Positions 29,257 through 38,507 of a stretch of 64,000 nucleotides of DNA are shown here, piece after piece. Where the stretch lies: assembly GCA_030078075.1 (NCBI GenBank), contig CP119644.1:1020001-1084000 (forward strand), given 5' to 3'. The notes beneath the pieces were generated by a model. That model saw nothing but the letters and a program-made list of their open reading frames with translations, was not told where the DNA came from and did not search any database. The translations under genes were made by a program, and so were the position numbers. Positions within the stretch are counted from its first letter, which is position 1, and each line of letters opens with the position of its first letter. Source of the DNA: Crithidia sp. LVH-60A (lineage: Eukaryota > Euglenozoa > Kinetoplastea > Trypanosomatida > Trypanosomatidae).

Positions 29257-30837
29257 TCAATGCCGCGATCGCTTACGCTTCTGCGCGGCGCCACTCCTCC
29301 GCTGTCCAGCACTATCTGCGACGCGCACTTCTTCCCTCTCTAGGTAGACGCAGAGCTCCTCCAACGCCACGTGGCAGGGATAGGCCAAAAGCTGCGTGAC
29401 GGCAACAGTGCGGAGAAGAGGCTGCAAGATCGACAGCGGAGGGTCCGGCACCGTCCACTGCGTCGCCGAGCCGTGCAGCAACACTGCGTCGCTGCCGCCC
29501 TCTGGCACCAGCAGCCCCTCGCGGCACAGCTGCTCCAACATCCGCCGCGTCGTGTGCGCTGACAGCTCCACCGAGCACGACTGCAAGCGGAAGGCTTCGA
29601 CATCAGCGGGCGTGAGGCGGCCACGTCCCCCGCGGACACTTGGCGCCTGCGCAAAGACAAAGGAGGCCAGCAGCAGGTACGCCACTTCACGAGCCTTGAG
29701 TTGTCTCTGCGGCGGTCGGGCCACACCTGCCTCACCGCTGCAGCCACCGCAAGCCGTCACGAGACGCTGCACGCTGTCCAGCGGATGAAACGAGGTTTCT
29801 CTGGCTGCACCGCTGTCCTCCCTCCGTGCATGCGAATCTTGTGTCCCCGCAGCATCGGTGCCGTCGCTCTCGCTGTCACTCTCGCTGCAAACCGTTGCTT
29901 CGGCTCTGTAGGAGCCTTTCTGCGCTAGTCGATTGCGCTGCTGTGCATCTTCACCTCTCTGCATCACCGTCGCACGGGCCGGGCGGTTGGTGCCGGACGA
30001 GAAGGTGCTCTCAAGACCCGACCGCAGAGGCGCGGAGTGCGGCCCATTTTCCTCCAGCTGACTGCCCACCACTCCCAACTTCTCCTCCGCTGTCATACGT
30101 GCTTGAACTTGCTGAACCAGTGGGTGGCGTATGGCGACCGAAAAGAAGTGGTGGCTCGTGTCCAGTGCCCCAATGTGCACGTGCAGCTTCACCTCCTCCT
30201 GGTAGAGCTGCTGCATGCGGCTGCTCGCGGGGGCAAAGCAGGGCGGCTCGTAACTCGCCGGGGTGACGTCGTCGTAGTAGGTGAGCCGCATGGTCAAGAC
30301 GCGCGCGGAGAGGAGGGGCGGCAGGCTGCTCACCACGTCCAGCAAGCGCTCGAGAATGCGCGTGAGCATGCCTTGTACCTCCTGCTTGCTACAGCGCCGA
30401 CTGCGGTAGGCGGGCACGGTCAAAGCTGCCTGCGGCTCTGCCCCGCCGCTGTTTTTGTCGTTACTCCCTTCTGTGTTCTGCGTCGCGTTGAGGGACATCT
30501 GCGCACGCTGCCCGTCGGCGGTGTAGTTAAAGCTGAAGCAGTAGCTCTCCAGCAGCCTCCGGCACTCCGCGTCGTACACGCAGAGCGACATCTCCTTCAA
30601 ATAGTTGCGGTTAAGCGCGTCAAATGCACCCTTTTCAATCCACTCTGAAATGGTAATCGACTCGGCGGTCGAGGGGATGAGCTGGCGGAGCGGGAGACCA
30701 AGAAAGGGCCGCTGCTCGTACGCGTTGTCGCTGCACAGGCCACGTGCGTAGGTGATGCATGAGACGGCGGCACGAACAAAGTTACGGATGGCGGCGAGAC
30801 TCTGTGTCTGGTTCACCGCAGTCACGGTGGTCGTCAT
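29257..30837 (-). CDS. HORMA-domain protein, meiotic axis type (Hop1/HORMAD-like)
   Basis: A 526-residue protein whose first 100 or so residues align well with the N-terminal half of HORMA domains of the Hop1/HORMAD class: IRNFVRAAVSCITYARGL (about 17-34), LRQLIP, then ISEWIEKGAFDALNRNYL (63-80) and SLCVYDA with LLESYCFSFNYT (about 84-106). The domain probably extends to about residue 240. HORMA proteins of this class coat the meiotic chromosome axis and control double-strand-break formation and homologue bias. The middle is disordered Ser/Glu-rich. The last 120 residues (LTPADVEAFRLQ, MLEQLCREGLLVPEGG, WTVPDPPLSILQPLL) look like a winged-helix domain as in the C-terminal part of some Hop1 proteins. 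There is no CxxC zinc finger. The ATG at 30837 lies directly beside a long homopolymer block. Confidence 0.8.
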   Translation of the reverse strand: MTTTVTAVNQTQSLAAIRNFVRAAVSCITYARGLCSDNAYEQRPFLGLPLRQLIPSTAESITISEWIEKGAFDALNRNYLKEMSLCVYDAECRRLLESYCFSFNYTADGQRAQMSLNATQNTEGSNDKNSGGAEPQAALTVPAYRSRRCSKQEVQGMLTRILERLLDVVSSLPPLLSARVLTMRLTYYDDVTPASYEPPCFAPASSRMQQLYQEEVKLHVHIGALDTSHHFFSVAIRHPLVQQVQARMTAEEKLGVVGSQLEENGPHSAPLRSGLESTFSSGTNRPARATVMQRGEDAQQRNRLAQKGSYRAEATVCSESDSESDGTDAAGTQDSHARREDSGAARETSFHPLDSVQRLVTACGGCSGEAGVARPPQRQLKAREVAYLLLASFVFAQAPSVRGGRGRLTPADVEAFRLQSCSVELSAHTTRRMLEQLCREGLLVPEGGSDAVLLHGSATQWTVPDPPLSILQPLLRTVAVTQLLAYPCHVALEELCVYLEREEVRVADSAGQRRSGAAQKRKRSRH

Positions 30838-30883
30838 GGCGAGGGAAAAAAAAGGGGGGGGGGGGGGGGGAGGAAGAGCACCC

Positions 30884-30930
<47 letters not shown>

Positions 30931-30973
30931 TTTTGTTGGGGGGGGGGGGTGCGCCAAAAAAAAACAAAAACAA

Positions 30974-31025
<52 letters not shown>

Positions 31026-31033
31026 GGGGAAGG

Positions 31034-31117
<84 letters not shown>

Positions 31118-31457
31118 TTTTTTGTGTTTGTTGGGGGTTTTTTAAAGCCGCATCCATATCTCCGATGCGCTGCCCTCGGTTCCCAAAAGGAGAAAAGACC
31201 ATCAACGACTGCAAACTTGCACTTCTCCCCCACACACAACTATTAGAGGCATAGGCACCATCGTCTACACAGCAGTCATGACAAAGGCACAGCACAATGT
31301 GCATCGTGTACAGAGAACAACTGCGTCTGCTGCCATACATTTATAACACACTTCCTGCCTTTTTTTTTTTTTTACGTGGAGAGAAAAAATCATAAAGTAA
31401 AAAACAAAAGTAGAAAACTACATGAGTGCTTTGGCTACGCCGGGGAGGCAGACCAGC
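30838..31457. other. spacer between eL24 copy 1 and the HORMA gene
   Basis: Nearly half is the homopolymer block at 30845-31135. The remainder (31136-31457) is the 3' flank of eL24 copy 1, with a T14 run near 31360. No gene seen; the long open frames through the block on both strands are poly-Lys or poly-Phe translations. Confidence 0.6.
30845..31135. repeat. homopolymer block (A/G runs), probably artefact
   Basis: About 290 bases made almost wholly of A and G homopolymers: G19-like at 30851-30869, then A runs of about 40, 40 and 80 bases broken by a few other letters, ending in T7 and G5. On the transcribed strand it would be a giant pyrimidine tract just upstream of the HORMA start codon. 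A real tract may exist here, but its length and uniformity, and a similar block at 44960-45625 inside a coding region, make sequencing or assembly error likely. Confidence 0.6.
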
Positions 31458-31832
31458 TTACTTCTTGGCGGCCTTGCGCTCGGCGACCTCGGCGCGCACG
31501 GCCTTCGCCTTGGCGGAGCGGTCCTCCTTGCGGGTGGCGCGCACCTCCTGGATGTACGACAGGTCCGCACCAACGATGGCGCGCTGCACCTTCACGGCGC
31601 GGGCGGCGCGGCGGCGGGCAACGCGGTCCGTCGTCGTCTTGCGGTGGATGCGGCGGTACGTGCGCGTCCACGGGATGAAGCGCGGGTTCTTCTTGCGCAT
31701 GTACAGCGCGAAGCACTTCGGCCGCGAGAAGGTCAGCACCGGCTTCGTCGACAGGAAGGCGAAGGGCACGTAGCGGCGCCCGTGGCCGGGGTGCACCGCG
31801 AAGTGGGAGAACTCGCACTCAATCGTACGCAT
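31458..31832 (-). CDS. RPL24: 60S ribosomal protein eL24, copy 1
   Basis: A 124-residue cytosolic large-subunit ribosomal protein eL24. The family pattern is clear: HPGHGRRYVPF near residue 13, FLSTKPVLTFSRPKC, then RKKNPRFIPWTRTYRRIHRK and RRRAARAVKVQRAIVGADL, and a Lys/Ala/Arg-rich C-terminal helix (AKAVRAEVAERKAAKK). Trypanosomatid eL24 has lost most of the N-terminal zinc-ribbon cysteines seen in archaeal forms, as here. The coding sequence appears identical, base for base, to copy 2 six kilobases upstream in the transcription direction, while flanks differ. A strong splice acceptor ends at 31841, 9 bases before the ATG. Confidence 0.96.
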   Translation of the reverse strand: MRTIECEFSHFAVHPGHGRRYVPFAFLSTKPVLTFSRPKCFALYMRKKNPRFIPWTRTYRRIHRKTTTDRVARRRAARAVKVQRAIVGADLSYIQEVRATRKEDRSAKAKAVRAEVAERKAAKK

Positions 31833-33312
31833 GGCTGCTACTGAAGAGGTGAGGGAGGTGGGAAAAAAAGACGGTAAAGCACTGCGTGAAGGAAAGAGTT
31901 AAGAAGAAATGGGAAAGAGGGAAAATGTAAAATGGTGATGCAACACCACAGAAAGAACGGTTGAGGAGAGAAGGTGGGAGGAGAGAAAGAGATACGATGA
32001 AGTGGAAGGGAAAGGCGAAGGCGTCGTGGTGAAGCTGCGCTGTAATTGTGCATGATAACAAAAGCACAAAGCAAACCAACGCCGCACATGTCAACGTGCA
32101 TGCGCCTGACCTTTAGGGACTGCAAGATTACGCACCGTAAAGCCTTCTCGCGCGGTGCTCCTCGTCAACCAGTTAAAAACTTTGATTTGAAGCGTCGGTG
32201 TCTTGTTATTTAGCTGTCTTGTACTCATTTTTTATGTTATGTCAAACACTCCTAGAATGTGTAAATTATAGGTGGTATGTAATGAGGTGAGGAGGAGGAG
32301 GAGAGGAGACGCCTCTCAAAAAATCGTCGCCTACGGTAGCCAACCAGTTCCCATACTTTGCCTGTCCGAGACAACTAAGAAATTCGGAAAAACAAAGTGC
32401 CAGCTATTGCGACGCAACACGACGAAGGATGACCGGCGTGTAACGTAACGTACCGCTCGTTTCCTTTTTTAGTAGCAAAAACATCTTTGTCGGCTTTCTT
32501 TGTGTGTGTTTGTGCCGAGAAGCACACGCACAAAAACACACAGAGGAAAAAAAGAAGCTGGCAATTGAGTCAAAACAACAACACATCACCACCGCGGTGT
32601 GTTCTTTCTTGTCTCTGTTGCATTACCTCACTTAGATAGTTTCTTTGAAAGAGTTGGCTTTTTTTTCCTTCCAAAGTTGTTGTCCGCATTTTTGTTTCTT
32701 TTTCTAACTTTTCCCTTCTCAGAGTTCATATCGAAGTGTTAGCCTGTACGCGTGTGTGTTCCCAGCATTGTGTTTTTAAAATTTTCTTGTTATGTTGTCT
32801 CAGGCACACACAAGCACACTCATACAAACCCACAGAGGCGTTAACACGCACAACAGCCACGTAACAAGAAGAAGAAGAAAGAAGCTCGTGGACGTTACAT
32901 CCGGCTCAGATGATCGCCGATGTTTTTGTTTTTTCAGGTTTTTAAGTTGTGCCTTAAAGTTGATCCAAAACGGAAAGAAAACGGGGAAAAAAAAAACACT
33001 TGAAATAATTAGAAGAAAGACTTCATCGGCGTTGTAACGTTTGGTGACGGACAACAAGGACGACAACTTGTAAAAAATTGACAGTGACACCTGTACCGCA
33101 CTCAGAGAGAGAGAGAGAGAGAGACAGACACACAATTACGGCGAGATGAACAATTAGAAGAACAACGAGGACAGTACGAAAGAATCCAAAGAGTTGAGAA
33201 AAAGGGAGGTCTCTCAGGTGGTAGACGTGCAAACACCATAAGTTGGGGAGACGGGGCGTAAAAGAAAAATATTGAAAAACGACACTGTGAAGGAAGCGGT
33301 CACTTGTGTGGC
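31833..33312. other. 1.5-kb gene-free spacer
   Basis: AT-rich spacer with the eL24 copy 1 acceptor, a (GA)n run at 33103-33124, a (GAG)n-like patch at 32286-32306 and many T runs. Minus-strand frames here are pyrimidine-tract translations. No gene or RNA element seen. Confidence 0.55.
31841..31869 (-). promoter_or_regulatory. spliced-leader acceptor of eL24 copy 1
   Basis: A long minus-strand tract (TCTTTTTTTCCCACCTCCCT onward) ends in TTCAG at 31841, followed by TAGCAGCC and the ATG at 31832. This is much stronger than the tract before copy 2. Confidence 0.65.
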
Positions 33313-33775
33313 TTACAAGTCATCGTCAACATCCATGTGGCGGCGGCGGTGCAGCTGCAACGACTTGTAGTAGGGCGACTCGACACACGCCGCAGGCAAC
33401 TCGCCCTTTATTTACCGTGGCGAGGCATTCACGAATCAACTCCGGCGTGGCCTCCTCCACTGTGAAGTTGCACACGCCATTCGGCACGAGGCGCCGCTCA
33501 ACGTAGACAAGGCAAAGCGTCCGCCACCCCACCCACAACTTGCACTCGTGGTTGTCGTTGTTGGCGTAGTTGTTGACGAGGCACTCGACCCGGTTCGGCT
33601 CGCTAGGCGGGCACGTGTCCTCCAGCACGCCGAAGCACGCCTGACTGAGGCTGCTGAACTTGGACGTGTAGGGCCGCACCGCGCGAGGAGGAGCGCGTGC
33701 GGAGGCGGTGCTGATGACCACCAAAGCGACGAGGCAAACCGTCAGCAGCCGCAATATACTGGTAGACTTCGCCAT
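33313..33775 (-). CDS. small cysteine-rich secreted protein, read across one frame change
   Basis: Starting at the ATG at 33775 the protein has a signal peptide (MAKSTSILRLLTVCLVALVV then ISTASA) and a mature part with regularly spaced cysteines: SLSQACFGVLEDTCPPSEPN, RVECLVNNY, HECKLWVGWRTLCLVYVE, GVCNFTVEEATPELIRECL. The spacing loosely recalls Cys-rich GLG1-type repeats but I would not assign that family. In the starting frame the end becomes Cys/Val/Ala nonsense; changing frame near 33410 (beside T3/A3-G3 runs) gives ELPAACVESPYYKSLQLHRR and a stop at 33313, adding another Cys and a natural hydrophilic end. About 153 residues. Surface or ER-lumenal; function unknown. Confidence 0.65.
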
Positions 33776-34980
33776 GCGGGTGTCTCTTTTCACCTATGTG
33801 GATTCTAAGACGGACAGCACAAAAGCAGTCCGAGAAACAGGAAAAAGACAAATAAACCGCCGGAACGAACAGTCGAAAAGAAAGATACGAATACTTTTTT
33901 TTTCTTTTAGGGTGGCAAAGATGCCACAAAAGGAGGAGGAGGATCAGAGAAAGAGAAACAAAAAGGGAGTAGCGGTAGCGCCTGATCGAAAAATGGATTC
34001 CGTGACGCTGACGTTGATCGTGGTGACCTTAAGTAGTAGTAGTTCTTCGACACACCTTCCCAACAAAAGGGTACCCGTAAACACAAAGCACACTACCCAA
34101 CACCAGTGGGCCAGCAAGAACACCGTGGCTGCAATAAAACCGAGAAGACGAAGCGCTGACCCTTTTGCTCTCTCTCTTTCTGCTACTGGCCGCTTCGATA
34201 CAGAAAAGGCAGGCACGTAACACACCAACACGTGCGCAAAAGTACAACAAAAATCACACAACAAGAAATGACACAACAAAGACGCTTGAAAAGTAAATAG
34301 GACTACCGCTTTCTCTAAATACTTCTCAAGAAAATATCTAAAACAACACGAGTTTAAGGGAAAAAAAAATCCATCGAGTGCAGATTGGGGAAGGCGGGAA
34401 TGGCGAAGAGTATTGATGCAACAGAGAGGCGTCAAGAGAGGCATTCGTAACCGCAGCAAAAAGCCGGCATACATTTTTTTTTTTTTTTTGAGGTCGGTGA
34501 AATGCATGAAAGCTAAAAACGCGGTCGCGATGCATGCTCACTAGAGTTTCTCCGCTGCCCACTGTGTCAATACAGAAAGCACTTTAAATTGGTGTGCCCA
34601 GACGTGCTCATCGATCCCTCCTCGCACCTCGTGCAAAGTAGCTAGCTTTTAAGTCACGCTGCAGCACCCAAGCCCTTTCTTTCGCCGCTTTCGCTCCTGA
34701 AAGCGTTTTAGACAAGGACGGTGTCCTCTCTGCCAAAGCGATTTGTTTTTTGTCAAGTGTCTTTCTTTCCACTGCTGCTGTACAACGCAGGCGTGAGGGA
34801 AACTCGGTGGCGCATGGAGGCCCTGCACAGGTATGAGCAAAAATAATAATAATAAACGGAAAAGAAACAGAAGCAAACTTCAAATGCAACGAGAATGATG
34901 CTGTACCACTGAAACCCACGAAAGCACACAGAGAATCACAATCTTCCGTAAAAAAAAAAAAACCCTACGTCCAAATGAGC
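33776..34980. other. 1.2-kb gene-free spacer
   Basis: AT-rich, with T15 near 34475-34490, an A12 run near 34951-34962 and a (TAA)n-like patch near 34842. A 187-codon minus-strand frame (33944-34507) starts with ATG but translates pyrimidine tracts and runs across AT-rich sequence, so I do not call it. Confidence 0.5.
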
Positions 34981-36703
34981 TCAGCGCGAACGACGGGGAC
35001 GGCAAAGGCTCCACACTAGGACCGCAGCAACCGAAAGCGGAATAATGAAGTAGACGTACTGCACGGCAACGCGAACAACGCCACTCATGACACCGCCGCC
35101 ATCAACTGCGGCGCCACCAACTTCACTCACATCCTCCGTGTCATCAAAGAAGGCGTTCAGCGCGGCGTCCTCCGCGGCGGTGAGGTGCAGCGAGTCGTAG
35201 AAGAAACGCTGGAGGGGCGGCGCGCTTACCGGCACTGCGGACAGCCGCAACGCAGCGTCGAAGAGCGCGGCGGAGGCAAAGTGCCGCGTCAGCACCACCA
35301 CCATTAACGGCCTGCGCCGCGTGTCACTTTGAGAGAGGTACGGAGTGGAGTAGAGGTCGGACCGCAACCACTGCTGCGACGCGAGCCACTGCGAAAAGTC
35401 GGCATCATCGACACCACTCCGTCGTGCATCCACCAAAGGAATTGCGGTATACCCGCCGCGTGCCGCCAGTGCCTTTACGATGGCAAGAAGCCTGTCAAGC
35501 CACTCCGACTCGTACACGCACACAACAATGCTCGTTGGGAGCAGAGGCGGCGGCTGCGTCGTGCCGTCTTCTTTCCCGGAGATGAGAAGACTGTTGAGGT
35601 AGGCAACGGCGGCGATACTCTCCTCGCTGGCGACGTCGATGTGGACAAGATCCAGCGGCAGCGAAGACAGCGCGTACTTCTCTGCGAAGTGCACCGCCGA
35701 GAAGTCTTGCTGTCCTACCAACACGCGCGACGCACTTTTTCTATCCAGTCGAACTGCGTTCCACTCGGCAAATACACGAGACTTGGCGTCGTCGCTGGTG
35801 AGGGTGTCCGCCGCCGCGTGCAGCTGCGTCGTCACACTGGCATCACGCAGAGGCGAGGCGTAGCGGCACCACTTGAGCGACTCCCTACACCCCGTCACGA
35901 ACACCTCCTCACTCGCAGCTCCGACGAGAGGCATGACCAGCTCAGAGCTTGACATCGCCGCGCCGCTCTGCACCATCACACCCTGCCCTGCCATCTCACG
36001 CATGAGTGTCTGTGCCTCTGCTGATAGGGCCGAAAACAAGTGCGAAGTTGTGCACGCGCCGCCACCGTGGGTTGGAGGAGTTGGAGGAAAAGAGGGGCTT
36101 CTTTCCAGATGTCCGATCAGCAGCAGCGGCAGCGGCGGTGCCTCTGTTCGACCACTGCTGTAGTACAAAGGGCGTGGTGCAGGCGAGTGCGCTGCAGCAG
36201 TGCAGCACGTTGCGATGGCGCCTTGCCAATCTCGACGCACTGGCAACCGCCGTCACGGATGGCGTGGACGTCTCTTCCCCGTGCTCTAGCAGCAGGACCA
36301 GAACATCCGACAGCGTGAATGCGGCAAGCGGAGCTTGCGTTGGTGAAGCTGCCGCGCCGCCCACTGTCCGCAGCTTGCCGTGAAAGAAGAAGTTCAGCCG
36401 CTGCGACACCTGTTGTACTGCCAATGGAAAATCGAGTGCAGGGATAACCGCCATAACGCTGCCGTTCACCTCCACCACGACCGGCGTGCAGCCCTGCATC
36501 ATCTCCCTCCAAAACGCATTGATGTCCGGTGTGCGGTGACGAGCAGAGAGGAGGGAGTGGCTTGTCGCTGGATCGAGGGCGAGGTGGGCGAGAAGGACCG
36601 TCAAGAAGAAGACGGCGAAGGAGAGGGCGGCGTTGCCGAGGTGAACTACGCGGCGACCGCCACCACCGCTCGGCACCACGACCGCAGCCGGTGCTCCGTT
36701 CAT
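34981..36703 (-). CDS. hypothetical bitopic membrane protein, read across one frame change
   Basis: The ATG at 36703 starts MNGAPAAVVVPSGGGGRR, followed by a membrane segment (about residues 22-42, LGNAALSFAVFFLTVLLAHL), which could be a signal anchor. A soluble region follows in this frame to about 36060 and continues in the neighbouring frame (HGGGACTTSHLFSALSAEAQ onward), where another 340 residues end in a second membrane helix (VQYVYFIIPLSVAAVLVW) and a basic tail CRPRRSR. The single frame change lies near a stretch of G/T-rich sequence at about 36050-36075. The result is about 573 residues with a large domain held between two membrane helices. I recognise no domain. Type I topology with an ER or surface lumenal domain and a short basic cytosolic tail is likely. 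Confidence 0.65.
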
Positions 36704-37496
36704 CGATGCTGGAGAAGTGATGCGTGGAAGGAAAGCCTCTAGGCTTTGAGGAGGAAGATGCGGAACAACTTTGAGAGAAGCTGAACGCAAAGGAGTCTTG
36801 AAAGTGCTTCTTTGAAGTACTTCTATACGTCTGTGAACCACCAAAAAAAAAGGAAAGGAGAAATTGAAAGGCAGAAGCGTTCCGATACCACCTTTCACAA
36901 CAGGACGCAGCAAAAACGGCAGAAACCAACACAAAGAAATGTCAGGCAAGACGCAGCATTTGCGTAGCAGAACGACAGTACTACCACTAAAAAAAAAGGC
37001 AGAAGACTGCAGTGCGAGGAGCCGACACCGCTGGGCAACGTCAGAAAGAGGGAAAAGGAGGCAGAGAAGAAAGCGAAATTGTTTTTTTTTCTTTTTAGCT
37101 AGGCAACATACGGCATGTAAAAGTGTTCAGAGGGACCACGCCAAATGCTTGACCTTCAGCTACCGATACAGAGCTAGTACAGTAAACGCCTTTGTTACGC
37201 TTTAGTTGTGCCTCCTTTATGCGTCACTGCCCAGTGCACATCGCTCACACTTAAATGATATCGACCACATCTGACAGTGCAGCGACAAGCGCGTGACACA
37301 ACTATAAAAGGATGCAGCCACTGCGCATCCACTCACACCACCCTTCACCAGGCCACATACCAGCTGAAGGGCCGTTCGTTAGCTTAACTTTTTTGTTTGT
37401 TAAAGAGGAAAACGAGAAATGACAAAACAGTCACAGTCGTGCTCACGTCACAACAGCCATGTCCGTTGCGATGCGTCGACCATCAGTACGACCAGC
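36704..37496. other. intergenic spacer, no gene seen
   Basis: AT-rich near 36840-37110 with A9 and T9 runs; 37200-37380 is more mixed in composition and could hold a small RNA, but I could not identify C/D or H/ACA boxes or a tRNA fold. Confidence 0.5.
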
Positions 37497-37871
37497 TTAC
37501 TTCTTGGCGGCCTTGCGCTCGGCGACCTCGGCGCGCACGGCCTTCGCCTTGGCGGAGCGGTCCTCCTTGCGGGTGGCGCGCACCTCCTGGATGTACGACA
37601 GGTCCGCACCAACGATGGCGCGCTGCACCTTCACGGCGCGGGCGGCGCGGCGGCGGGCAACGCGGTCCGTCGTCGTCTTGCGGTGGATGCGGCGGTACGT
37701 GCGCGTCCACGGGATGAAGCGCGGGTTCTTCTTGCGCATGTACAGCGCGAAGCACTTCGGCCGCGAGAAGGTCAGCACCGGCTTCGTCGACAGGAAGGCG
37801 AAGGGCACGTAGCGGCGCCCGTGGCCGGGGTGCACCGCGAAGTGGGAGAACTCGCACTCAATCGTACGCAT
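37497..37871 (-). CDS. RPL24: 60S ribosomal protein eL24, copy 2
   Basis: The same 124-residue eL24 as copy 1, apparently without a single base difference across the 375-base coding region. Identity stops about 7 bases beyond the stop codon (gaccagc) and about 10 bases upstream of the ATG, so only the coding region is shared. The frame is open a little further upstream (to 37898) but the in-family start is MRTIECEFSH at 37871, and a TTAG acceptor lies between the two at 37880. Having two dispersed but identical copies is common for trypanosomatid ribosomal proteins and raises dosage where promoters do not control single genes. Confidence 0.96.
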   Translation of the reverse strand: MRTIECEFSHFAVHPGHGRRYVPFAFLSTKPVLTFSRPKCFALYMRKKNPRFIPWTRTYRRIHRKTTTDRVARRRAARAVKVQRAIVGADLSYIQEVRATRKEDRSAKAKAVRAEVAERKAAKK

Positions 37872-38507
37872 GGCTGCTGCTAAGCAGAGAAGCGGCAAAT
37901 TAGTGGAAAAAGTGAAAACAGAGAGAGGCGAATCACAGAAAATAAGAAAAAGAGGTGAGAAGGAGAAGATCGTTGAGGGTCAAAATTCAGCAAGGAAAGG
38001 CATGACAGATGAAGACGAAAGGAAAAATAAAATTGACGTCAGCTTCGCTGTTCCATGCATTCTCCTCATTTTTTCCGCACGCATTGTTCCTTTGCTGTAT
38101 TCGACGGCCAAGGAGGAAAAAAAACGTGTATGCGACAGTCGCTTAACAATAGCGTTACCACTTCAGTAAAGAGGACCCACACACATACACACACACCCAC
38201 ATTGTCGTCCTCATTGGACGCGTTATAAACTATCGGCTGCACGCACTCACCGAAAGAAAGGATCTCAATCAACCTATCGGCCAATGACATTTAGCGATGT
38301 GCAATAAAAAAAACAAGTGCTCAGCGTTGGCGTCTGTTCTTTTTTTTTCTTTGTACTCGGTCTTGTTGAGTTTATGATGCTTTATGTATGCTCATCTATG
38401 GAAGCGTGTGTGTCTCCTCTTTGAAAAGGTGCCCACGTGCAGCGGTGGCGACGCCATCTCCCTTCCCCGCAACTCGCAACAACGACAACAAAAAAAAAAA
38501 AGCCGAG
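37872..38507. other. intergenic spacer, no gene seen
   Basis: Contains the short 5' UTR of eL24 copy 2 (acceptor TTAG at 37880-37881, weak pyrimidine tract), an A11 run near 38489 and AT-rich sequence. No gene seen. Confidence 0.5.

Noticed and set aside
29257-31239. 660-codon version of the HORMA protein
   Set aside because: The extra N-terminal 134 residues are poly-Phe/Pro from the homopolymer block; the HORMA domain starts properly from the ATG at 30837.
33944-34507. 187-codon minus-strand frame
   Set aside because: It has an ATG but lies in AT-rich spacer, and its Phe/Leu/Cys/Ser content follows pyrimidine tracts.
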